64,000 nucleotides of DNA. Source: Xylogone sp. PMI_703. Taxonomy: Eukaryota > Ascomycota > Leotiomycetes. How positions within the stretch are numbered: the stretch's first letter is position 1; each line of letters starts with the position of its first letter. Below, one piece after another: positions 1 through 10,669 of this stretch. The notes beneath the pieces were generated by a model. That model made no database searches, was not told where the DNA came from, and saw only the letters and a list, made by a program, of their open reading frames with translations. A program made the translations under genes and the position numbers. The stretch covers positions 4,836,001 through 4,900,000 of the forward strand of contig JAJTUQ010000004.1 in the NCBI GenBank assembly GCA_021399445.1, written 5' to 3'.

Positions 1-486
1 CCCGCCTTCTAAACTGCTTGATAATATGTGTTTCAGGCTCCTTGTAAGACTTGAATTTTGCATAAGCTGCTAATGCCGAATCTAAAAAGATTACCATTTG
101 TGGTTAGAGCTTCTATCAAAAACAAACAAAGCCGAACCGTAGTGAATCATACCATACTCAACTAAAGCAGCCTTGATTCTAGCTAATAGGTCTTCAATAG
201 GGTGCTCCTGCTTCCCGGAAACATGCATATCTAGGGCATATTCGAGATTGGCCAGCTCAGATTGGATATGCAAGAGGTTAAAGAGATGAAGTTTGCCAAA
301 CCGTCGAAACACCCAGAAGTCTGAGTCCACATCTAAAAGGCTTGCAGCGACGTCCAGATCTTTCACCCCAAAATTTGTTGGCTTTCTTCTGCTCCTGGGT
401 GGTTCGTAAATGTCGTCTAGTTTTCCTTCTTCCATCGAGGATTCAGATGAGGCTTTGGACAGATGTCTCATTATGGATGGAGCCAT
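1..486 (-). CDS. DUF6594-family protein, 5' part (runs off left edge)
   Basis: The N-terminal part of a fungal DUF6594 protein, a family of membrane-associated proteins of unknown function. Exon 1 is 486-153. It has a basic/acidic N-terminus, then the family's FRRFGKLHLFNLLHIQ-type block and a DLLARIKAALVEY segment. An intron at 152-82 (GTATGA donor, CTAAC branch, TTTTTAG acceptor) restores the frame: the spliced product continues DSALAAYAKFKSYKEP and then HIIKQFRR, which is the expected family sequence. Exon 2 is open to base 1. The usual C-terminal transmembrane helices lie outside the window. Start chosen: the ATG at 486, ahead of the conserved region. Identification is by family consensus. 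Confidence 0.8.
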
Positions 487-1377
487 TATTTCGAGTCTAT
501 TGTAAAGATAGTTTCATCAAGAAAAAAGAATGATCGTATCAATAGTGACGGTGGTGGGTCGCAGGAACTCGTTATTATCCTCAAGTAGTGGTGGGCTGTT
601 AGGCAGAACAGTAGAACTGTGTTACGGTACTCGTGAAATGACCAACATCCTCTTCATCCAACCCAGTCGAGAGCGAACACGTCTAATGGCTATGATATAT
701 ACCCAATGTTGGAACATGGATGTTGACAGGGTTACGCGCCCAGGTGTCCGGGGCCGCATGCGCAGCGACAACAGCTTCAGTAGGCGCCGGGGAACCTCTT
801 CCACGAATTATAAGGCTGGCATCGGATGAACCCCTAGTAAATGTGGAACATGTTGGTTGAGCCTCGTAGATGCAGACTCCTTATTGTTTCGATTGTATAG
901 GCACAGGACTGGCTGGATCCAACAATGAAGCCTTACGATGAATAGAGCCTGTTGCCAAGGCTAAGGCTGAATGAACATGTTCGACCAAAAGCTCGTATCC
1001 CGGCCGCGAACACATTGGTTTTATTTGTCAATACCTCTTATTCAGCCTTGTCCTTATTGAACTCATCGCTGCCCAACTATGCACGAAATAAGGGTGGCGT
1101 CATTATGTGCGCCTCAGCCTCGTTGATTAGTAGCTGTCCCAAAGTGACATTAATTCTGGCTACAAAGCTAAAGAGTGTCGGAACAAAGATATATGGAAGT
1201 ATAAGCAGCTAAGCAACTGGAGTTCTCCTTTCGCTCTGACAACGAGCCAGCTTAGCTTCTCTCCTGGAATACTTTGCTTAATTGTATAAGGCTAATTCTA
1301 TCTTCTAATTAGATCACTGGTCAATGTGATACATCTTAAGAAGAAATTGAATCAAAAGTGAGTATTTTAGGAGCTAT
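487..1377. other. Intergenic, no supported gene
   Basis: About 890 bases between the DUF6594 start and the aldehyde dehydrogenase stop. The short open frames on both strands lack family resemblance and good starts. It must hold the promoter of the DUF6594 gene and the 3' end of the dehydrogenase gene; no specific site was recognised. Confidence 0.5.
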
Positions 1378-2868
1378 CTAGCCATATCGAGCATTTACCA
1401 CATCTTCATCAAACCAAGACGGCTCTTGTCCATAATTGATGATCGTACTCTTTAATTTCGTATAACTCTCATATGCTTCAACACCATTCTCTTTACCCAT
1501 TCCGCTCTCCTTAAATCCTCCCCATGGTGATGAAGGGTCATTCAAATGATGGCCGTTAATCCAGACTATCCCAGCATCTATATTCGCAGCAACACGATGT
1601 GCTTGGTTAAAGTCATTTGTCCACACAGAGGCGCCCAGTGCAAAAGAAGTAGCATTTGCGACCCTGACTATTTCTTCTTCCGATCCACACTTGATGAGGG
1701 CTATTACAGGGCCAAATACTTCATTGCAAGCCAGATTGCTATCAGCAGTGGTCTCAATCAGTGTCGGTTCGAAAAAGAACCCCTTGCCGTTCACGTTAGT
1801 AGGATTCCCACCACAAAGTACTTTTCCACCTTCTGAAACAGCCCGTGATACAAATGCAGAACATCTTTCCACGCTTGCAGGAGAAATCACTGCTCCGATC
1901 TGAGTTTTGTCATCAGTTGGATCACCAATTCTTAAACTCTTTGTTCGTTTGACCAGTAACCCCACAAACTCATCGTATATGTCCGAGTGGATCAATAATC
2001 GACTCCCGGTTACGCAAGTCTGTCCACTTGCAATGAAACTAGCAAACAAAGCCGCTCTTACCCCCTTTTCTACGGGCATACTAGGGAAGAAACACACTGG
2101 TGCTTTCCCGCCTAGTTCAGCCGTAATCGGGATGAGATGTTTACTCGCTGTAGGTGCGATGGCTTCATAAGTCCCCAAGCCGCCCGTTAAATCGATCTTT
2201 GAGATCAGCGAGGACTCGCAAAGAAATTTACCTGTCTCTCGTCCATATCCAGATACGATCTGTAGAGTCCCGTCAGGCAAACCGGCTTCCTGAAATACTT
2301 TGCCCATCTCGAGAACTGACAATGGCGCGGACTCAGAAGGCTTAACTATGACAGTATTTCCTGCCGCTAATGCTGCAGCAATTTTCTTCGTAGCTATCAG
2401 GAGGGGGTGGTTCCATGGCGTTATCTGTACGACAACACCAAGTGGTAAACGTGTGAGTGTATTGATTACCGGGCCCTTAAATGGAGTTACACGTCCTTCG
2501 TATGTGCGTGCTAGAGATGCAAAATAATCTAGCCATTCGGGAATACGTGAAAGTTGTGCTCTCATCTCTCGGATAGGCCGACCAGTTTGTTGGGTCTCAA
2601 GATTGATGAACTCAGGTAAACGGGCACGAAGTAGATTCGCGGCCTTGGATAAGACTGCAAAACGAGCTGATGCATCGGCCTGGCTCCAAACACCGCTTGA
2701 GAAATTCTTTAGTGAGGAGGCAATTATGGAGTTGACTGTGTCTAGAGGTGTAAAGTCAACTGTTGCGATTAAGGATTCGGTGGCCGGATTAATGACTTCA
2801 ATTCGCTCTGATGCGGCGGCTTGGTAGGCACCATCGACCCAGTTGGATTGATGGCGTGTACTCGCCAT
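1378..2868 (-). CDS. NAD(P)-dependent aldehyde dehydrogenase
   Basis: A complete 496-residue, single-exon member of the aldehyde dehydrogenase superfamily, which oxidises aldehydes to carboxylic acids with NAD(P)+. Visible landmarks: the TPWNHPLL and NTVIVKPSE nucleotide-binding segments, the catalytic glutamate in ITAELGGKAP, the catalytic cysteine in SGQTCVTGS, and the EVFGPV motif near the C-terminus. An in-frame ATG 60 bases upstream (2928) would add 20 hydrophobic/basic residues; the 2868 ATG starts right where the family begins and is preferred. It sits downstream of, and on the same strand as, an APC amine/GABA-type permease and a Zn2Cys6 regulator. This suggests oxidation of an aldehyde derived from an imported amine or amino acid. 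Substrate is inference. Confidence 0.9.
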   Translation of the reverse strand: MASTRHQSNWVDGAYQAAASERIEVINPATESLIATVDFTPLDTVNSIIASSLKNFSSGVWSQADASARFAVLSKAANLLRARLPEFINLETQQTGRPIREMRAQLSRIPEWLDYFASLARTYEGRVTPFKGPVINTLTRLPLGVVVQITPWNHPLLIATKKIAAALAAGNTVIVKPSESAPLSVLEMGKVFQEAGLPDGTLQIVSGYGRETGKFLCESSLISKIDLTGGLGTYEAIAPTASKHLIPITAELGGKAPVCFFPSMPVEKGVRAALFASFIASGQTCVTGSRLLIHSDIYDEFVGLLVKRTKSLRIGDPTDDKTQIGAVISPASVERCSAFVSRAVSEGGKVLCGGNPTNVNGKGFFFEPTLIETTADSNLACNEVFGPVIALIKCGSEEEIVRVANATSFALGASVWTNDFNQAHRVAANIDAGIVWINGHHLNDPSSPWGGFKESGMGKENGVEAYESYTKLKSTIINYGQEPSWFDEDVVNARYG

Positions 2869-3540
2869 TTTGCCTTTCTTGTGAAGAATGTGATGGATTC
2901 TACAGAGTAGTAGTGGAGAAATTTGCAATGTCAGAAATGTGAAAAGTTGACACCTCAGCTTGTTATCTCCCTACCCCATTCATATGATGTACTTACTGTA
3001 GATAGAAAGCCAAGCCAAGTTCAGCTCGCTTTGTCATTTCTCTTACCACACCACTAATGGTTAAGCTTAATTGGTTGGAGCTGGTCAGGTGATAGTCCTG
3101 AGTTACATTTTTGTCCAGAACTTATTCAGCTTGGAAAATGATGTGATTTATGAGAATGCTACAATTATCTAGAGTTTTCAGGACATTCTAATTCGTAATA
3201 CCGGTACTGGGTAGTATTGAGTTTGTATGTGGGAGTCTTCCTTCGTTAGGTTAGAATAGTATTCGAAGCCACAGCCATATTAACCAATCAGGAAAACCAG
3301 ACGGCAAAGTCTAATTCTTTGTGGCTGACGGCGAGTGCCAATAATGAGTTCAGATTTTACTCCTCGAACGGCAGTATTAGTTTTGAACATAATTGATTCT
3401 TCTCAGCAAGTTTATATGCCCCACAACGACGAGAATGCTCCCTGCTACAAAGTTGCTGTAATAGCGTGCCAAAAAGATTAACAAGGCGAAACAGAATGAC
3501 CTCCTTGACCATTTGTTCTTTTACCTATCAATTTCCTTAT
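2869..3540. other. Intergenic: aldehyde dehydrogenase promoter region
   Basis: About 670 AT-rich bases between the permease stop and the dehydrogenase start. No open frame with family resemblance was seen. It should contain the dehydrogenase promoter, but no clear element was recognised. Confidence 0.5.
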
Positions 3541-5700
3541 TTAAGATTTCTCTAACATTGGGTCTATATTGTCATCACCAGCCACAGGTTCTCCATAAAT
3601 GCGGTGCTCGACGTTGACGCGTGGACCTTTGAACCACTTGTGTGCATCAACTACGTAATACACCACGGCAAATAACATCTACAAGACTATCAGTAAGAGC
3701 ACATCAATATAAATAAGGAGTCAAATGATGGCTACTAAAAGAATAAATAGATCACTTACAGTTCCGCCGTAAATCAGGCACGCTGGGTACTGTCAGTAAC
3801 AGTTCACATATGATGAGTGATCACTTACTATAGTTCATCGTGAGGCGGTTAAGGTCCTTGCCCTTTACTGCCGGGACTGTGTTTGGTCAGAACATGAAGA
3901 TCACAAAAGGGAGGTCATTATTCGCAATAGAAATTTCGGCAGCTTCATCTCTCCTTTTTTAGTATAACTTGCGCTGGAGGACTTACAGCAGAGAGCAGGA
4001 ATAATAAGAAGTAGCCAAGCCACAGCTATTACACCAACTGGCTTCGACCAGCGGCCCAGATTCCAGGGACCTAAGCTTTGGGTTAGATTAAAAAGTTGAA
4101 CTTACCTACCATACATTACTTACCTGGTCTGAATCTGTCCTCGGCAAAGAACAACTTAAGTCCAAGAGGGGTGACGAAAGAAATGTATTGCGCAATTGCA
4201 CCAATACTGAAAATAGCTCCAATTGCTACAGGACTTGCAAACATCAGCAGTCCCAGCAAGGCAGATATTGTCAGGATGAACCAAACGCTATTAACCGGGG
4301 TGAAGGTTCTTGTATTGACTTTGCTCCACCATCTGCTACCGGGAATGGCACCATCCCGTGAATAAGCAAAGACTACACGCGAAGATGCAATTGTGATGCC
4401 TTGGCCGACGAAAAATTCTCCGATAATGTTCATAATGAACATGGCAAGGCCTGACTTCTTTCCTAATACCTGAACACAAAGGCTAGCCATAGGTTGACCA
4501 TAAGCTCCGGCTACAACGTCCGTCACGTCCTTAACGGTATAAGCAATAACCAGAATTATGGCAAACCCAAGGTATAGCCCCAACTGTCCAGTTAGAACGA
4601 TTGCTCTAGGACCGGCAATGTTTGCATTTGAGCACTCCTCGCTAAGATGAAATGGTGCATCGTATCCTGACATAGTCCAGATGACAGTAAGGAAGCCCAT
4701 TATGAACGCCCATCCAGTTGGCCATTCCGTACCGTTTTGAAGATCGACCCATACTGTGTGATTATCGTTGAATCTGGCTATATTAGTCATATCCACAATA
4801 GGAGTAGAGATTATACTTAGGACTATTGACAGATCCAGCAGGTAGCCAGATGACAAAGATTACAAGAATAATCACATTTATAGCTGTCCCGACGATGTTG
4901 ATATAGCCCAGAACTTTAGTTGAATTCATCGCGAAACAGCCTTGTATAATTAGCAGAAGCAGGAAGGTCAAGTAGAGATGCCATGTCTGTGGAGTATAAT
5001 CGGGGTAAGATATCTCTGCTGCTGCTAATATCATTGCAGCAAGAGCATAATTCACAGAGCATGGTCCAGTGGAATACCCTAGGTGATCTAGTGAGTACCA
5101 TTTCAACCGATCCAGAAGAAGCACTTATTCTTACCAAGGAAATTTGACCACCCAATACACTACATCCTGTTAGCTTTCTATATCTATAATCTCCACCTTT
5201 GTCGAGATAAGACTCACCCAAGAAGCAAATGGTCCCCAACCCTCAGGCGCCAGAACAGCAGACGCATAATAGAGTCCACCTGCAGTCGGCATGCTGGAAC
5301 AGAGCTCGGCAATTCCAAAGACCACGCTTTGGATCAAGATACCCGCCACAATCCATCCCCAGACAGAGCCGGCTTGACCAGAGTATCCAAGATTGTATCC
5401 CAGTGTAGCTGCAACTGAAGGTAAAAGGCCAAGGATGGAGAAAGAGACAGAGAATGACTCTAGCCATGTGAAATCTCTATTTTTGGAAAGCTTAGCAAGC
5501 TAGACAGCTCAGTTGCAAGGAACTAACCGCTTGAACTCCTGCTTATAGCCAAGAGCAACCAAGATCTCCTCGTCGGCATCCGCTGCATGATCCAGAACCG
5601 CATGTTCGCCCTTCTTTGCAAAGATAGAAGTCACATTTAACGCTTTTTCGTCAACAGTATACTTCTCCCGTGTAGTCGTAACGGGCGCATTCTGATCCAT
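3541..5700 (-). CDS. APC-family amino acid/GABA/choline-type permease
   Basis: A multi-exon plasma-membrane transporter of the APC superfamily, closest in pattern to fungal GABA (Uga4-like) and choline permeases. Exon 1 (5700-5528) holds the cytosolic N-terminus ending DEEILVALGYKQEFKR. Exon 2 (5476-5218) holds FSVSFSILGLLPSV, the first helices and AELCSSMPTAGGLYY. Later exons carry SVNYALAAMILAA, the hallmark SGYDAPFHLSEECSNA segment, and SSRVVFAYSRDGAIPGS. The last exon ends with MLEKS at 3541. An intron near 4835-4785 joins SVN to RFNDNHTVW in frame. The junction after the tiny exon starting at 5173 (LTGCSVLGGQIS) does not give both correct frame and consensus length, so a small lesion or short insertion is possible around 5080-5135. 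Same strand as the aldehyde dehydrogenase. The transported substrate cannot be read from sequence. Confidence 0.85.
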
Positions 5701-6550
5701 TGTAGCTGAATAACTGCAGTATCATAGAAAAGGCCCACGAAGCCTATAGCCCAATTACGGGACAATGAGTGCGCGAAAGATTTCGATAAAGAAAGTACTG
5801 CATGGGGAAAGAAAGGAAAAGAAGGAAGAAAAGCAAGAGTCTGAAGATTGCGACGTACGTACATCGCCCGTCCTCATCACGATAGGCGCATCAATGAGGT
5901 ACAGCATGAGCTGCACTGTGCTTATCTCTCCATACAACGATACACCTCGCACTTTATCGATGCATCCAAGACCTATGGTGATGCAATTACCCCACTCGGC
6001 ACCAGGACTGCAACCCTGTCCTGAAGGCATAAATTCATGATGGGAGAATTACAATTTCCTTTTGCCCATTGTCCAAGTGCCTGTGCATGATTGGCGGACC
6101 GTGCTGTCTTATTGACCAGGGAGACCAATTGCCCAGAAGGATAAATGCACAGGTTAAAAGATGCAGGGATACCGATGAGGACATTTCAATAATGGCATTG
6201 TTAAATTAATGGGTGCGCATCGTAATATAGGGTTACAGTGGTATCGGGCCGTGTTGGATCTTCGAATAGATCTCGGATGAAAATTAGAAGATCGATGAGA
6301 CTGCATAAGTGAAGATAAAGTAAGCCTTTAGCTCGGAATTGTCCGAAGCGGTTTGTCTCGAATAAGATGGAATTAACCATCCTCTATACCAGATGCATAA
6401 CAAGAGGCATAACAAGGACATGTATTTTCTACACATGACAAGACTGCACATATCAGAAGTGCTTGCGCCGTGATGATTTGTCCTAAGTATGATTTATTAG
6501 TATTTAAGTTACATTATATCATTAGCTACATGAAAACTTTGATGGCTATA
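5701..6550. other. Intergenic: permease promoter region
   Basis: About 850 bases between the regulator's stop and the permease start. Overlapping open frames on both strands at 5755-6040 show no family resemblance. Probably holds the permease promoter; no element was identified with confidence. Confidence 0.5.
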
Positions 6551-8161
6551 TCAGGGACCGCCCCCTGATGATTCGCTGCGACTACTTTCTGGAGCAGGGA
6601 AAGGCTCTTCTTCAAGAGCTTTTAATGGCCACTCCAAGAAACGCCGCCATTCTGGCGGTAGCATCGACCAAATTCCCTGGATTTCCTTTTTACCTGCTTC
6701 GCCCACCCACCAGTATGACCTGAACTTCGCCAGAAGAGCAAAGTAGTGTGCGAGGATGACCATTGCTCTTGGTTGCTCGTCCTCTATGAACTCGATAAAA
6801 CGCCGCTGGATCAACATTGGAAATAGCATTAGCATCCTAAGAATATCGCCAGAGTGCTTTCCAGACAGAATAGAATTGTGCGCATTTCCAATGAAGTTTA
6901 CCGTTGTTTCGTAAGCTTCCTGGATCTCTGCGTTCCAAGGCTCATTTACTAAATCGCTGTTACTTCGCTCAAGGAGATGGGTGAAACCTTGTCGATATGA
7001 AGCTCCGAATGTTGCCTCAACCTCCCATGGCTTGGTTCCCTTGAAAATTGCCCCCCTACCAGTTACCTCTGATGAGTTATCCAGGATAATTCTAGTCAAA
7101 GATGTTGGGTCATTCGCAGTTAGTCGCGATGCTGCCACAAACACACTCCCCGCTTCATTAGTTATTGACAACCACTGAATTGGAGGGCTATATGGTTGTA
7201 AATCTCTCTCCTGTAGCATGGCAACGGTGCTCAGACGAATGAGGCTCGAGGTTAAAATAATTGCATCCGCATTGGTTTGATTAAGACGAGCAATTTCGTC
7301 TCTATGTGCTTGGATGGAAAGGCCTAAATACATGCTCGATGCTTCGATCATCTCGATGTTCTGGGGCTCGGTGTTGGCGATATGCAGAGCTGCTACGGAA
7401 TACATAACATATAAAAGTGAATCATGTTGAAAGGCAAGGAGAGGGGCCTTTGTAGTCCATACCTCCCGCGCATTTCTTTCAACAGGCGATGATGATGGTA
7501 TGAATACAGCGGAGCCAGCTGTAGTCATGAAGTGATAGAGAAGTTTGAGCTCAAGGAGCCTTCGTCTCCTTGCTTGGGGAGTCTCATCAAGGAAATCTAC
7601 GGCCTCAGGATAGGCGTCCTTATGGTCTGTCTTCTCAGTATGAACATCTTCATGGCCTCCTGACTGTTGACTGCTGGCTAGCCGTTCAGAAGTCCTGGTG
7701 GGTGGAGGTCGCCCATAGACGCAATTGACTCGGTGGCGCTGGCAGCTTCCGCAGACTGGGTGGACTTCATCACACTATCAGAGTATCAGAATCTCCGCTG
7801 AGAATTGAAACATAAGAAAAAGAGCAACTCCTCGCAACTGACGAGTGAAGTTGAACCCGAAAGTGACAAAGATGGCTAAAAACTGCAATCCAGCTTTCCC
7901 ACGCCCTACTTGGCGAGGACAAGTCACCTCAGTATATAACATCCTTTAGGAGAATACAAAGAGAGGAGCTAGGCGTACTTTGACGCGACGGCCTCGGCAG
8001 CGTTGGCAGCCGTTGCGAGACTTCTTATGATACAGGCGTGGGAGACCTTTGCGGGTCGGAGCGTCTTCCGGCCTCCACGCCACAAACCGCGCCGCACCCG
8101 AGCCAGGCGGAGTGCTACTGGTGCTGGCCGAATCGAGGGACGAAGGAGAGATGCCTGACAT
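6551..8161 (-). CDS. Zn2Cys6 transcription factor with fungal C-terminal regulatory domain
   Basis: A 468-residue fungal binuclear-zinc regulator in two exons, 8161-7979 and 7774-6551 (204-nt intron, GTACGC donor, TGATAG acceptor). Splicing creates the Zn2Cys6 cluster at about residues 50-80: KKSRNGCQRCRGRRVK from exon 1 and CDEVHPVCGSCQRHRVNC from exon 2, with C-x2-C-x6-C and C-x2-C-x6-C spacing. A low-complexity linker and a basic RRRRLLELKLL segment follow. The last 330 residues are helical and of the Fungal_trans_2 type (FIPSSSPVERNAREVWT, then HIANTEPQ). It lies immediately upstream of the permease and dehydrogenase, so it is a natural candidate regulator of them (inference). It shares a divergent upstream region with the gene at 8716. 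Confidence 0.88.
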
Positions 8162-8715
8162 AATCCAGAGGGGCAGATCTGAAGGGTTGTTGAGTTAAGC
8201 ATCTCCTCTTACGGAGCGAACGCGAGAGCGACACGAACGGCGTTGCTTGAGTGCACCTCTCCACCACGGCCCAAAGGCTTGTATGAGCTCCAGGCGCAGC
8301 TGCACGCTGCCAGCACTTCCCTATTGGCTGATCTGAGCAGGCAAGACAGGTAGCGAAAGGCTATTCTGTTTACGGAACGAAAGCGAGCCAGAAAGGATCC
8401 ATTACCGCGAGCCGTCCTCAACTCCCAATCTCCAACTCGCACTCGTATTCCGCTTCATCCAACATCTACACATTCTCGCAGCATCTTCCCGCAGCACCAT
8501 CCACAACAGTAAAGCCATCATCACTTGTGTAAAACATTATGCTTGATCTGCAGGCTATGCGATTGCGGCGCAGACACGGGAAGAGTAGATATAAGAAATC
8601 GTAAATCTGCGTTTAAGAGTAAGTCAAAAGAAAGATAAGTTGCTCATCTAATTAAGTCTTCATTACCTCTTCCATTCCTGTCAATTTTCCATTTATATTT
8701 ATTTATATCGACTTC
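8162..8715. promoter_or_regulatory. Divergent promoter region with an imperfect 18-bp direct repeat
   Basis: The 554-bp region lies between the head-to-head starts at 8161 (minus) and 8716 (plus), so it should hold both promoters. An imperfect direct repeat is visible: ttacggagcgaacgcgag at 8209-8226 and ttacggaacgaaagcgag at 8370-8387 (16 of 18 matching). Zn2Cys6 proteins often bind repeated CGG/CGA-containing sites, so this could be a regulator-binding pair; that is speculative. Confidence 0.4.
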
Positions 8716-10385
8716 ATGGCCGACCAAATCATTGGAAAGGTTGTCAAAGGCATCGCCGGCGGCGTCGGCCTCGTGTCTGAAGGCATCTCTCATCACAAGC
8801 AGCAAAAAGCTGCTCGCAAGAGCATGGCACAAGACCATAGCTCTTCTCAAGATACAGAGCATCCGGATGAACAGATGCAAATCCAAGAGAATGATGAGAC
8901 TGTCTTTTTCCATGCAGATGATGAAGTGCAATGGAACCTTGATGACGCCCAAGAGGAGCAAGCTTCATTGAATGAAACTAACACATCTCCTGCCAAAACC
9001 GAACGCGATGTGCACAAGATTACTGCCAACTTTATCTCTCGCTATCCACCACCGCAGTATCCATCTCTCGCAGAAATACCAAGATTACCATTGCCTGTCT
9101 TGGTCCCTCAGCGTCGTCCCAAGGATCGTGCGCGCGGATTTATCCGCGCATACGCTCCAGTCCTAGAAGAAGTTGGCATCAATCAAGATATGTTTCTCGA
9201 CTTTCTGGAGACATTTAACCAAGCTAGCCAAGCATCACCATGGATCAACGCCATAAACCTGGCTGGTTTTGCCACGATGGCACTGCCAATGGGTATTGGG
9301 ATAGCAGTGCAAGCGGCAATTACCATTGCTGTCAAAACTGCTACCGAAATACATTCCCGCCATAGGTATGTATTAACTCGTCCGCAGCAATGAGGAGTCA
9401 TGAACTCATCTCTGGTGACTGTCTAGGACAGCTACTTTCCTGGATACCGTTAATGACGAATTCTTCCGTCCTCGTGGTCTATTTTGTCTCGTCATGACTT
9501 GGAACCCCGAGAGCGATGCAACAGAAACATCGGTCAACCTCACTACCACTATATCTACTGCTATTGATGAACATGATACGTCGCCAACTGGCATGAGCAA
9601 GTTGAAGCATAATCTACAGCGCTCCAGTGGAAATACGTATGGCGAAGTAGATTTCCCCGAGACCGCACCTCTTATCTTTCCTGGGCTCGATAAGCTACAA
9701 GAGCATACTAGCGAAGAAGCTAAAAGTAAACGAGAGAAGTTAAAGAGAACGAAAAAATTCGTCAGTGAGTACTATGATCGTAGAGCACAAGCAGAATACG
9801 TACGTCTTGTCTTCAGCTAATCCAGGGCAGTAGCCCGCTGGTTAATACATGCTAATAACATTACAAATAGGCAGGGCAAAATCTAAACAGTGCATTGTCG
9901 AAGTCGCCTAAACCATCTTTCTCCTCTCGATTTGCTGATCCAAACCATGCTAGTAATAGTGGAAATTTACTCTCGTTGGTTACCGGCGGGCGTATAAACC
10001 TACCTTCTCTTCCTGAACTAATTAGAGCTGGTCGGGGAGGTGGATATGACTATCGGTCGAATACAGCGTACGACCGTTTTGGCGGCTTTAACAGAGGGTT
10101 TCCAGTAGGTAGAAACTCTCAACAGGGTGGAAGCTCTCCGTTTCCTGGGGGAGGTTTACAGGCTGTGGCTGCCCTAAACCCAATACTTGGCGTTAAGAAA
10201 TTATTGACAAGTGTGAGTTACTTTATATGTTACCAAATTAGGAGAAAAGATAAATACTAACTCATATTCATTAGAAAGTCTTATATTTATTGATTGTAAA
10301 TCTACCTTCTGAGGATGAGGTCGCGGCTGCAAATCACGTGCTCAGTGAATTTCAGCAAGCCTCACAGGCTCAGCATGCTCATTGA
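8716..10385 (+). CDS. Conserved fungal protein of unknown function
   Basis: A complete four-exon gene (8716-9365, 9427-9799, 9871-10212, 10275-10385) encoding 491 residues; all three introns have GT..AG ends and keep frame. Features: a glycine/valine-rich N-terminus (KVVKGIAGGVGLVSEGI), an acidic region, the conserved block RRPKDRARGFIRAYAPVL (about residues 137-155), a hydrophobic segment near residues 180-205 that may be membrane-inserted, FLDTVNDEFFRPRGL, then a PETAPLIFP block and FVSEYYDRRAQAEY. A glycine/arginine/tyrosine-rich low-complexity stretch follows, and the C-terminal part contains KVLYLLIVNLPSEDE. The order matches a widespread filamentous-fungal protein family with no assigned role that I know of. 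No catalytic motif is visible. Confidence 0.85.
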
Positions 10386-10669
10386 GATTGGATTTTGGAG
10401 TTCTGTAAATGCAATCTATTTATGTTGAGTGGACACTTTCTTGATATATTATGCGAGATTTATGTTTGAGTCATATGATGATACTTTGTCTGGAAATGGG
10501 ATCATGTAAGATTTTATTAAAGTTTAAAGCAAGAAAGTAATTCTAGGGGCGCAATTTAACGGCCGAATAAATGGCACAAAAATTATCCAAAACCCTTCAC
10601 AGTTGCAAATAAGTTCAGTGACCAAGGTTGAGCTGGTTCGCAAGGGTTTTGCCAATTAAGAATGGGAAT

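Noticed and set aside
530..829. 99-residue plus-strand open frame
   Set aside because: No family resemblance, composition of random translation, and overlaps an open frame on the other strand.
952..1212. 86-residue plus-strand open frame
   Set aside because: Starts with a non-ATG codon, no recognisable domain and no supporting signal.
5755..6040. Overlapping open frames on both strands upstream of the permease
   Set aside because: Mirror-image frames in the permease leader with low-complexity KEEK runs; no homology pattern.
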